The notes beneath the pieces are model-generated. The model had not been told where the DNA came from. It was given only the letters and a program-made list of their open reading frames with translations, and made no database searches. Position numbers and translations under genes: made by a program. Shown here in pieces: positions 42,514 through 54,500 of a DNA stretch of 64,000 nucleotides (position 1 is the stretch's first letter; each line of letters begins with the position of its first letter). Source of the DNA: Liolophura sinensis (taxonomy: Eukaryota; Mollusca; Polyplacophora; Chitonida; Chitonidae); contig NC_088299.1 in NCBI RefSeq assembly GCF_032854445.1, forward strand, positions 19,087,608 through 19,151,607, in the 5' to 3' direction.

Positions 42514-45500
42514 CGACAACGATGATGATGATGACGATGGTGATGATGATGATGATTATTATTTAACGAAATAGTACTACAGATCCTAATTATGTGTAGA
42601 TCTAGGTGTGTGTTCGGATTAACACAGTAAATCACATAGTCACTGATCTGTAGTCAGCAGCGTCAGATATCGTTTACCAAAAGTATTCCTGACAAAAGTC
42701 GAAAACAAAGATGGTGTGTTATTCGCAAGAGGTGACTTCCCTAAATCTTTCAAATCGGTAACCTTGGTAATACCTCGCTTGGGACTTGACTGAAGGGGAA
42801 TGGTCTTCAGTATAATGTGAAAGATTAGGTTTTGCCTGCTGTTATTGGCGTGGTGTTCCAGTGAGGCAGCACCGTGTGGACACTCGGCTCAGTCTGCTCC
42901 AAAGAGACACTTGCCACGATATGGCTGAGATACAGCAAATTGATTTGCGCTGACTTTCAGACGTTCTTCCGGAAGGCCATGGAAGAGAAGACCGTGCATT
43001 AATTAGTATTTATGGGTTACGGCTACATATATGTACAGATTTATAGGTAACAACAACACGTGTGTACAGATGCATAGGTTACAGAAACATATGTGTACAG
43101 ATCTATAGGCAATAACAGCACGTGTGTACAGATGTATAGGTTACAACAACACGTGTGTACAGATATATAGGTTACAGCAACACGTGTACAGATGTATAGG
43201 TTACAGGAACACGTGTGTACAGATGTATAGGTTACAGCAACTCGTACATAGATGTGTAGGTTAGAGCAACACGTGTACAGATGTGTAGGTTACAACAAAA
43301 CGTGTATAGATGTATAGTTTACAGCAACACATGTGTACAGATGTGTAGGTTACAACAACACATGTGTACAGATGTATAGGTTACAGCAAGATATGTGTAC
43401 AGATGTATAGGTAACAACAACACGTGTGCACATATGTATAGGTTACAACAACACGTGTACAGATGTAGAGGTTACAACAACACATGTGTACAGATGTATA
43501 GGTTACAGCAACATATGTGTACAGATGTATAGGTAACAACAACACGTGTGTACAAATGTATAGGTTACAGCAACACGTGTGTACAGATGTATAGGTTACA
43601 GCAACACATGTGTACAGATGTATAGGTTACAGGAACACGTGTGTACAGATGTATAGGTTACAGGAACACGTGTGTACAGGTGTAGAGGTTACAGCAACAC
43701 GTGTGTACAGATGTAGAGATTACAGTAACACATGTGTACAGATGTGCAGGTTACAGCAACACGTGTGTACAGATGTATAGGTTACAGCAACTCGTGCACA
43801 GATGTGTAGGTTACAGAAACACATGTGTACAGATGTGTAGGTTACAGCAACATGTGTACAGATGTATAGATTACAGCAACACATGTGTACAGATGTATAG
43901 GTTACAGCAACACATGTACACATGCATAGGTTACAGCAACACACGTGTACACATGCATAGGTTACGGCAACACATGTGGACACATATGGTTATGAAATTA
44001 AAATCGCTGTAAATTTTTAGATTCTTCATTGGCTGTGGAAAAGCTAATCGCGAGAAGTAATGTATGGGTTGTAAATTGTCTGAGATAGACATGTTTTTAT
44101 TCAACCATTTGCCGAGGCGTTCAGTCCATTGAAGCCATTGCTCTAGATATTGATTATTTTGTAAATCTCCTAGCTACGGTGGATGTTCCGTCTTCACAAC
44201 TTATTATAGAAGAACCACTTAAACAATCCAACAAAAGTCTATGTTGATAGACTCTAAGAGAAAGTGGGTTATTTTTGCAAACAATTCCACAAAGATTATC
44301 TGGCAACAGTTGTTTCCAAAAGAGTTGTGAATTGAAAACGCAATGTTTTCATTGTTTAGGTATGCTGAAGATGTGAAGAATGTAAATCCAGCATAGTTCT
44401 GCGATAAATCCCAGCTCTGTGTTGTACACCGCCGACATGAAGTGCCAATTAACCTTTCCTCATCATTTATCGACCACACATGCGCAGTATACCTAGGATC
44501 ACAAACACCCATTGCTTGCCTTCTTTTCTACATTACATATTCAGGCCTTGCTTTCTATCAACAAATGTAGCCTGTCACCAGCAGTCACTGATTGATTGAC
44601 TAACTAGACATCTTCTCTGGTATACGGTTATGGTTCTTATCGTCCAGTTGCTGGAACAGGGAACCCTGGACTGCCCCAACTTTCGCGGGGCATTAACAGC
44701 AATATCGCGGCGGCATTGACATTGTCTTCCAGGCGGTCTTAAGTGAAATTCGTTGAAGTTCTCTTTCTTTCCACCAATTACTAGTAATAACACAAACGCA
44801 TTTAGCTGCGGATGAAAATCTATGTGCCAGGAGGTTTACTCCGGGCAGGACAGTTTCGTGAAACTAACCCATCTTCGTATAAGTGAAATATTCTTCTGTT
44901 GTCTGCATCGCCACGATATGGCTGCAAAATAGCCGATGTGGCGTTATGCCATAATTATTTACTCGTCTGCATGCATTCACACGTCTGAATGCATTCACTC
45001 GTCTTCGCCTGCATTCATTCACTCGTCTGCATGTATTACAAATTTGTGATACCAGTAATTCATGCCCAAATTACACAATTTCCCAAATACAAGAATTAAG
45101 ATCTTCATGACTCTTTACTAAAAGCAGCAAAGTTTCACGGTATCAGGTGACATCGACTGAAAATTTGTCGTCCATGGCGTACATGTGGAAGTCCCAAACT
45201 GTGTATTTCAGACATGTTTAATAAACCTATATGCTTTTTGTTTGTTTGTTTTTTTCTTTTTCATTCTTTGTTTTCTTCTTTTCCAGTATAGAGTACACTT
45301 TTCGCTCTGTGTTTTGGGGGATGTTTGGACTTATGGACTACGACATCGTTGACCTTTCACCTTACGACGCCATCTTTACTCGTAATATAGGCTACATTCT
45401 GTACGGCTGTTACATTATCTGTATAGTCATTGTGCTCCTGAACATGCTTATCGCCATGATGAGTTTGAGCTTCCAGCAAATCGCGGTGAGTCCAGCATCA

Positions 45501-48500
45501 TTCCTTCCCACAGCATCTGACACTCGAGAAAAGCTTCACTCATACTGTGACGACAAGAACTCTAGATCATACAGTTGTGATAATGTTCAGTTTATATGTG
45601 CTACAAACATTCTTATTTGCGTTGAGGTTTAGTTGGGTTTATTGTCGGCATTACTTTAAACCGATATGATGATAAGTTTGCATTTTTAATGCCGCACAAT
45701 TTGTTTATAAAAGGTGCAAATAAATTTCGCAGTTTATTAATCATAATTCGTTATATTTCGGAGCTTTGGGCAGTGTTTTAAAGCGTTAAAAGTACATTCG
45801 GCAAAAACTAAATTGATCTAATAAATATTCCAGCCAAAAGTGTCTAGATGTATCTCACCCCAAAATGGTATAAAGCTATATTCATATGGTTACAGGTAAT
45901 GAGAACCTAATTAAACACCAATCAAATAAGTAAATAAATACCGTAAATAACCAGAGATTTCCTATATGGCTTAACTGGTTGGTGACTTTTCCTGGTTCTG
46001 ATAGCTGTATTGAGTTTAGACAGGTGTTCTTTTGGGGGTTTGTTCGGAAGGTAGGATAATATCGTACAGGAAAGATATAAGTTGAGATAAAAAAGTTAAT
46101 ATTTTATGACATTAATTTGTCTCCAAAAACCTTTACCCATAAAGCTTTTCATGACAGCTATGCATATTAATGTGCTGACCCACAGGACGACTCCGATGTG
46201 GAGTGGAAGTTTGCCCGCAGTAAGCTCTACATGGAGTACATAGAGGACGGACAGACACTGCCCCCACCCCTCAATATCATCCCCACCCCCAAGTCTATAT
46301 GGAGGGTGTGTAAGCAGATATCCGGGTGCTGTAAGAATTGGTGCCAACCAAAGCCCGTGCGGCACATCAAACCCAACGAGTTAATCACGGTAGGTCATTC
46401 GACGTTATCACCTCCTGGTCAACTTCAGCTAACGCCGTACAGCGTACATGTCACGTGGTACGAGGCATGGCGTTAAGCGTTCAAGTTATTCATTCAAACA
46501 CGAGGTCTGCCAGTGGCAAGCGGTTTGGTATTTATTCTCTTGTTATGCATAATAACTGTTCAGTTCTTGTGTATGTATGTAAAACAAGTGTTTATTGTAC
46601 GTATGTGAAATTATTTTATACATATGTGAAAGTGTACAGTAAGAGCTTATTTTACGCATGTCTAAAGGATTTACGCAAACATACAAAGGAATTACACCTG
46701 TATACAACAATACCCAAACTTGTAGACGGGTGTAAAAGTATCTGTACAGATGTGCAAAAGAATCAGAGATATGATATATTTCTTTACATACATGTATGAA
46801 TAATCAGAGAATAACTACCGAAACGAAAATATATATGCTTCCTTCTGCAAAGTAAATAAGGACGTGTTTCAGCTATTGATCATTTACCTATATCAAGATT
46901 TAATATCGAGTAAAATTTTATATTTCAAATACAGCTTTTGTCAGTTTTCCTTTCAGCATAACTAAGTGATAAAAAGAACAAGACCTTCAACGACGCATTG
47001 TTTTCGCTTGGTGGTGAATGGTAGATTCTTGTAACTGGTCAGCTTGTTTTGCAAACCTGACTAAAAGCTTTCAGCATGAATATTTGATTTCTTGACTCGA
47101 TCTATCATGATACTTTACTGGGGGTCATCTAACCATGCATGTCGTCTTGTTAAACTTCTTCATGCATCTTGAATGTAATACATTTGCTACACGTGAATCG
47201 CCTAGCATGGCGGTCTGTCTTGTCTGGTAGTCTTGCCTTGTTTACACACACATGACGTGTCACATGGACAAGGAACATGTTGGTTTTTACTAGGCTTGCT
47301 GAAACTAATGTAGGTCACGGTGCTGTTTTGACTGGCAAAAGTTGCTTGAAAGGAAGTGATTTTGAGTACAAACGCCGAATTCTTGAAGGGAAAAAACAGT
47401 ATAGTTACAAAAAAAAACCCTATCGAAAATGTTCGTGCATAAATTAAAAATCATGCCCGTAATTTCAAGGAACTTATGTAGTACAAGTTAGATAAACTCG
47501 ATCAAAGTTTCGAAAAGTTGTGAAAACAGCCATTTTGTGGGTGGATTGTTTCCAGTGGGAGGAAGCATCAAAAATGTTCAAGTTACATGTTAAGAATAGG
47601 AATCAACCAGCTTGACGTATTGTACAGCATACTCAAAATTGATTGAAATGTTCAAAATGTGACACATATCATGAGATGAGCAAACATGTCTGTACACGAA
47701 GCGCTCTGTATGTAAAGTGGTTACATTATCAGAAACCTTGTCACGTAACTCTTGTTTTTATCAGTATTCCTGATTAGCAACAACCAAAGTGTTACTTTGG
47801 AATCGTACGTATTAGCAGATGTAATTCTGTAGCGGTCTTTTAGGTTAGTTTAAAGCGTGTAAGATCACCCCTTGTATGACCACTATATCTGGTCTAGCAA
47901 TCGTGCACATTGTTCATCATGGGTTAGATCAAAGCACTATTAATTCTGACTTTACAATTTCCCCAGATGGGCGGCTCCCCCATATCTATGTTACAGCGGC
48001 CTGATTACGGCAACGCCATACAGAAATCCCGAGATTCGAAGGTTACTAAGGGGGCTGGTCTGTCCTGACCCCTTAACTCCCAACTCTTCTCTCACTCTCT
48101 TTCTCTGTCCTTCTCTGTCTCACTGTGATCCTAACGTTTTCTTGGGTCTGGGATCCCGGTACTGTTAATTAGGGGGTACTGAGTTGTCATTCTAATTTTT
48201 ACGACCAAGTAAAATGTCGGAAGGCCAGTTCTTTTGTCAACCTCTGTAATGAAAAAAAAAATGAAAAAAAAACACCGTGTTGAAAGAATGTTTAAAGTCT
48301 AACGTTCATCAACGTAATTTCGCAAATTTGTCTTTTCCTCTTTTTTTGTGATTATTTTTTGTATTGCATTTTGTTCTAAGATATGCTACATTGAAGTTTA
48401 ATATTTGTTATACCTTGTGTTAGCTTCAAATTTGTATTCTATTTATTTCCGTGGGATGTCTTATGAGTTCTATTTTAATTTGTTACGAATATCCTACTAC

Positions 48501-51500
48501 TGTGTCTTGCATGACTCTGGAATTTACTTGACTATGGTTTGGATTGTTGGCTCTGTTTGGGTAGTTTCTTTTAAAGCATTCGTAATGATGCTCTGCTTAG
48601 TGCTCGTTTTCCTCAAAACTGGTCTACTCATTTTTACAGTTCTCTGCCTTGTCTTCGTCTCCCATGGTTGCCGTGTACCACACTCGTCTTTTAAGTGCCT
48701 GATGTGAAATTTCTCATTAATGCAATGACAATTTAACGCTTATAGCTGTGAAATCGGATTTGGTCTTTTCAACAGACCTAACAAACACTTATTTCTTTGC
48801 CTTTTGTTGCAGGTTGGATAACTTTTGTCCTTACCTTACGCGCCCTAATATTTATCATTACCCACCATACCTCTCGGAGTACCCCCCTCTTTACCTCGAT
48901 CCCATGTGCCCTACCTCATGAAATAACTCCTGCATGACTTTGCATGTCCTGTGAAGTTACATGGATGCATGCATGCTTTGTACCGGGTACTCTAACCCAC
49001 TGCCATACAACAGATACAAATGCTGGGTCCGGAATAAATGCATGTAATATCGGTTTTATTAAACGGTCCATTCTTATGCATGCGGATGACAGAAACGCAT
49101 TGTATTTGTCGTAAGGGTGATGTGAATATTGTATATATTTATTTATTTAATTATTTGTTTATGTGATGGATGTTTTAAACGATACACAAAGAAATCTTGT
49201 ACGGCAGAGGTAAGGTTATTTGTGTGTGAATACTTCCTGACGTAGCCAGTGTATTATATCGGCACTTCACATATACTGACAAAAAATCTTGCAATGAAGC
49301 AACAAGCAGCCTAAATCGTCAGTTACCCGGCAACAGTATCATTAACATTATCCCAGTTTCAATTACCACCCCCCACCACCACCCACCACCACCACCACCC
49401 TTGAGAAATTTAAAATAAAACGGTTCAACACGTCAGATTATTTCATTCTAAATACCAATCTGCTAAATTGACGGATACTACTATGTTTGCTGAGTGACAA
49501 ATGAGGTAATGCCATAGTTAAAACTATGCTATATAGGACAAACCTATTTTAAGAGAAGGTTCTAGAGCAGCCTGCGGATGGTCGTGGGTTTCTGCCGGGC
49601 TCTGACCGGTTTCCTCCCACCATAATGCTGGCCACCGTTGTATAAGTGAAATAATCTTCACTGCGGCGTAAAACATGTGTCAAATAAATAATTATTTAGA
49701 GAGAGTCCTTACTGAAGCAACGCGGTGTTGTGTTGCCCAGTCCATAATATTTCATGTCGCAGTAGCTGAATAGTCTATTCTAGTGTCCCTGGGAAAGCAT
49801 GACATGCTAGTTGTGCGATACGACATGCATGTGATATACACTGTAAGAAATGAAAAGTGGCCTGAGCAAGATGTACTTCTTCAAATAAATTTATTAATAA
49901 GCGTATTCGATAAATACCGTATAATACTTCACCAGGAAAATGAATAAAATGCGGTACAAATTGTTGGATAAAAACGGCTTTCTGGTTATAATTGGCTGGA
50001 AAGTAAGAATATCGTGAAGGCGGGTAACAGCATCATGTTAAAACTATACGAACTGACTCAGTTCAGCTAGGAATTTTACTGTGCCGCTATCCATAAATCT
50101 GTAATTATCTGTTTATTCCTGAAATGATGTCTTTGGGACTTCTCATCTTCTGCAATGCGTCAGCCATGCACCTAAAGCCGTTCATGTCAAAATGTAACGG
50201 TAAATTTGATATATCTCTCTCCTTAATACAGTATGCCAAATTCACTACCCACACTCTTTATTTACAGCGAAAGACGAAGGAAAGCCGATATAGGTGTTCT
50301 GGGATTTAGTAGAATTCCATGACAAATGAGGAAACGTTAACTTTGCCCTAGATATAGCTAGTTCATTTTCTATTGTTGGTTTAATTATTAAATTTAAACC
50401 CAAATAGGCCACACACTAATTGTTCATTCCTGCCTTTGCGCTGACCTTGCGTGTGCAAACTGGATTACAAGAGCGCAAGGAGTTTTTTGGCTGAAAAGCG
50501 AAACACCATTGCCAGAAAAAAGTACCCCACATCTGCCAAAAATCTTTAGAGAGGCCAAACCTTAGAAACAATCAAAATAATCGTTTCAAAGCACACTTGA
50601 GTGTTGAAGACGTCTTCAGAATTAGCGACAAGTCACGGCGTTGTGAAGCAAGATTGGCTGTCAAGCTTCTGTTTTCGTCAAATCCTTAGTTATTGTATTG
50701 CATTACTGACTTCTCTCTCTCCTCACAGGATTCTGAATCGGAGTTTGGGGGTAGGGGGCAGGTAAGAGTGACGGGTCGCTGACTTGGCCTATACTCTGTG
50801 TCTTAAAGACTCAACCCGCTAAATCTTCCCCTGTGTTCTGCGATACAGTGGTGTAGAAACTCTCTGTTGTGTGCCAGTCATAACGTTTAACAGTTGTTGT
50901 GTGATGTATGTCATTTGTTGTGCTCATAATCAATATCATTTCTTTTATGGTCCTTTTTGATAAACTCTGCACATGGATTTCAGTTGTTCAAGGTAACGCA
51001 AGTTGCACACAAACCATTACAAACAGATTATTCCATTTTTGACCTTTTCATTTATTTTTTGGTGTTTAACAGTTAACTTAGCTTTTCTCACATCGGCGGA
51101 TACCTGACAAACCATCTAATTTAAAGCCGCATGCGGATCGATGAGACTGACCGGGTACTTTCGTCAAGGACCTGGACAATCTGTAACTATAAACGTTGAG
51201 ATAATGAGCGCCCCGTTCCAAATCATAACACAATGTTCCATTCTTGGCAATTCAGCATTCTAGAATTATGGAGTGACTTCTAATACCGTACAGCGGAAAG
51301 TTTCCAGTTTCCTGAATTTAAAACATTTAGGTGAATCTGTCATCTTCGTCGGACTAGAAAAGTGGAAAACTTGCTCCACTTTTAGTCTGGAAAAAAAGGC
51401 AGGGTTTAAGCTTTCAAAGTATGTCGGATTTTTGTGCTGTTTCCTGCAGGAAGAAGCAGCAATAATCGGTTTAATTAATTTATTTATTTTATAGGTGTTT

Positions 51501-54500
51501 TACGTCGTACTCAAAATATTTCACTTATACGACGGCGGCCAGTATTAAATCGCGCAGAGCCCGGGGGGAAACCCACGACCATCCGCAGGTTATTGGCAGA
51601 CCCTTCCCACTTACTAATCGATTTAACCTTCAACCCACAAATTTGATGTAAAATTTTGCAAAGATGTGACACGGTGTAACTAATCATCCCTCAAGTCACA
51701 AACATTGTTGTTTGCACAATCATATATGTACATACACATAGATAGATATTTTGGGATTTTCATTACAGTCTGCTTTAATAGTGCTCAAAGATCATTTGGC
51801 ATAAACTCACGGTTGATTTTGAGTGGGGTTGATGTTAGATACTTTGCACTGTGTCATTTCCTGTCTCTTAATGAATGCTGTATTTATGGGTCATCTTGCA
51901 TGGTTGCATGAATATGCGGTATTGGCATGGGTATTGCAAAGGTGAATGGAAAACAGAGGTAAATCTGTAGCAGTCGGGAAAAAGATGCTTGTTGAAATGA
52001 GTCGAATAATATACAATATACGGTAGAGACATGCCAGATATCTGAACGTGGTTTAAGTTTTGTATGTGTATTGCTTTTTTGGTGCATCTTAGAAAGGGAA
52101 TTGTACAGTTGCATGAGTTTAAATTGTTACCTCATAGAGCTCTTGAAATGTGTCATGTTTAAAGACTGAATCACCTTGAATGGCATTAAATAATATATTG
52201 GAGCTTGTGGCACATGTATAGGCGTCTAAGGTGTTTGTGCGCTGTATGTGTTTTGCCCTCTGCCTACTTGCAAATTTCTGCACAGTCGTTCCTTTGACCT
52301 TTGACCGTTGAGCAGAACTGTGTGAGCTGTGACTGGAGCTTTTGGGGCTGAGCACGTGATCAGAATTCATGGTTTCTCGTCCATTTTTCCATTTCCAGAA
52401 CATCACCGGTTCTCCGAATATGACCTTGATCTACGGATTCATACCGATTTACCATGACAACGAGGTAATGTTCCTTCATGTGGACAGCCTTTAAGGAACA
52501 CTCGACTCTTCTGATCTTTGCAGTTTCTCATCTACTCTGTGTAGGGCTGGTGATTCCGTGATACTCCCAAATTTCCTCGAGCTAAAAAAGTGAACCACGT
52601 CTACAGCAAGCCCCTATACATAGTCGTTCTGTTCCAGTGCCGCGGTTGAGATATCAAAACTAGTTTTATGTCTGGCAAGTCTCCACCTTCTGCTATATTA
52701 GCAGCCCATACCACTGGCACGTGATGGCAAAATGCTACTGCTCAAAGTCGGCCGGGCTGTGTAAGGATGATAGGGATCTTATATAGGGGCATAGTTACGT
52801 CGAGTATTCCTTGAAGTTTGTATGTATATGTATGTACAAAAGAACTGTGCGTATGACTCGTATATTGTTCATGTATTACTGTACCAACAGGTATGCTGCA
52901 GTAGTAAAACACTTGTCGTCCGGATCACTGTGAGACAGTCTCTCCTCTCAGGAGATTTGGCGTTTTTCCCCATCACAGTTAATTGTTCTCCAAACTTTTA
53001 CGACACATGTTTACAGAACCTTCATACATGTACATTTTGTAAGTAGCAAAATAGTGATGCGGAAATGTTTCCCCCTGAAGTAGTTCGGGTCAAAAATTGA
53101 TGTGTAACATAGTCTATTGTCCATTCTTGACTTAGTGTTGATGATGACGTGTGAGCCAAGTGATAACATACTCACTCATATCTACATAGAAAACTTAAAA
53201 TCCCTGTGTTTAAGCATTAAACCCATCCAATTTACCACACAGATGATTGTTTTTATTAAATGAATGTAAGTATTTATGAAACAAACACATGTATTTTAGA
53301 ATAAACACACCTTGAACATGTTAAACGTCAGCAGTTATATATTACAGCGTAGTACTCATTGATTGCTAGAGATCAGTTGCAAATGTGGCTTGAACTAAGG
53401 ACAGCCTTTCGCGAAACAACCCATTTACCTGTCAACCTGTATGATTAGAAAGGGCAAGTTGTTTGTAGATACCGTCTACGTGACCCATTTACCTGTCAGC
53501 TTGTATGACTAGAAAAGGCAAGTTGTTTGTAGATACCGTCTGCATGGCATTTAGACATTAAAAGCATGTGACCTGACATGACATGCGCGCTTCTGTTCAC
53601 TCCTGTTGAGACTGAATTATTAAGGGTCCCTGAAGTCTCATGTTAGTGACCAAGACATGGTATCAGTAAACTAAAGACGATGATATATTTATTTATTCAT
53701 TTGTGTTTCTTATTTAACGCCATAATTAAACGTACTCGCCTGCGGCCTTATTTCAAACGCTGCCGAAACAGCGTTACCTGGATTCGAGTTTTCGACCTGC
53801 GACGTTATTGCTGCAAAGGGAACAGCGTTTTAACTGATCGAGTTAGATAGGGCCTATTATGATATTGTAAGATTGTCACGCATTTGAATAGCATTTCTGA
53901 TATTCTGTTTAATTAACAGCACGCTGTAAGCAGCCATTAGGTGGTGTTTGCCTCGCGGTGTGACTTTTCTAACCTACCAACCAACACAAGACATCCCCAA
54001 CTTAGGTCCATCTCAAAACAGGATCGACACTACTGCCGCAGTTAACATTGTACATGCCCATGCATGCGGTTTCCCCAAATAGCGAGGTCCCTTGAAGATT
54101 GGGGTCATACGCACAGTAATATCAAATTTAACCCATTACCCTGCACTTGACTGGTCCGACCATGAAGCAGTATATGAAGCTAATCAAATAAAACCATCGC
54201 TGTATTTCTCTAAATCTCACCAGCATGGCGACCAAAATGGCACAAACCACGCGATTCTTCGGTCTGACACGCTCAGCACACGAGCTTGCTTCTCAGTGTG
54301 ACGACTTGCTTCTCAGTGTGACGACTTGCCTCTCAGTGTGGAGGCTTGCCTCTCAGTGTGAAAGCTTGCCTCTCAGTGTGAAGGCTTGCCTTCAGTGAGA
54401 TTTGCCCCTCACTGTGAAAGCTTGCCTCTCAGTGTGATTACTTGTCTCTCAGTGTGAATGCTTGCCTCTCAGTGTGACGACTTGCCTCTCACTGTGAAGA

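Larger units (their letters stand above)
42269..45286 (+). other. Intron 9, about 3.0 kb
   Basis: GTAAGG...TTCTTTTCCAG. Contains a trinucleotide tract (42476-42564), SINE B-like fragments (42830-42990, 44895-44965), the 31-bp array (43018-43985) and a small CATTCACTCGTCTGCATG repeat (44964-45031). 43990-44820 shows no supported feature. Confidence 0.85.
48042..50728 (+). other. Intron 12, about 2.7 kb (or 3' UTR of a short form)
   Basis: GTTACT...CTCCTCACAG. Contains a CCACC tract (49366-49398) and a 5'-truncated SINE A (49565-49696). The open frame at 48405-48707 is hydrophobic but without recognisable homology. Confidence 0.7.
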
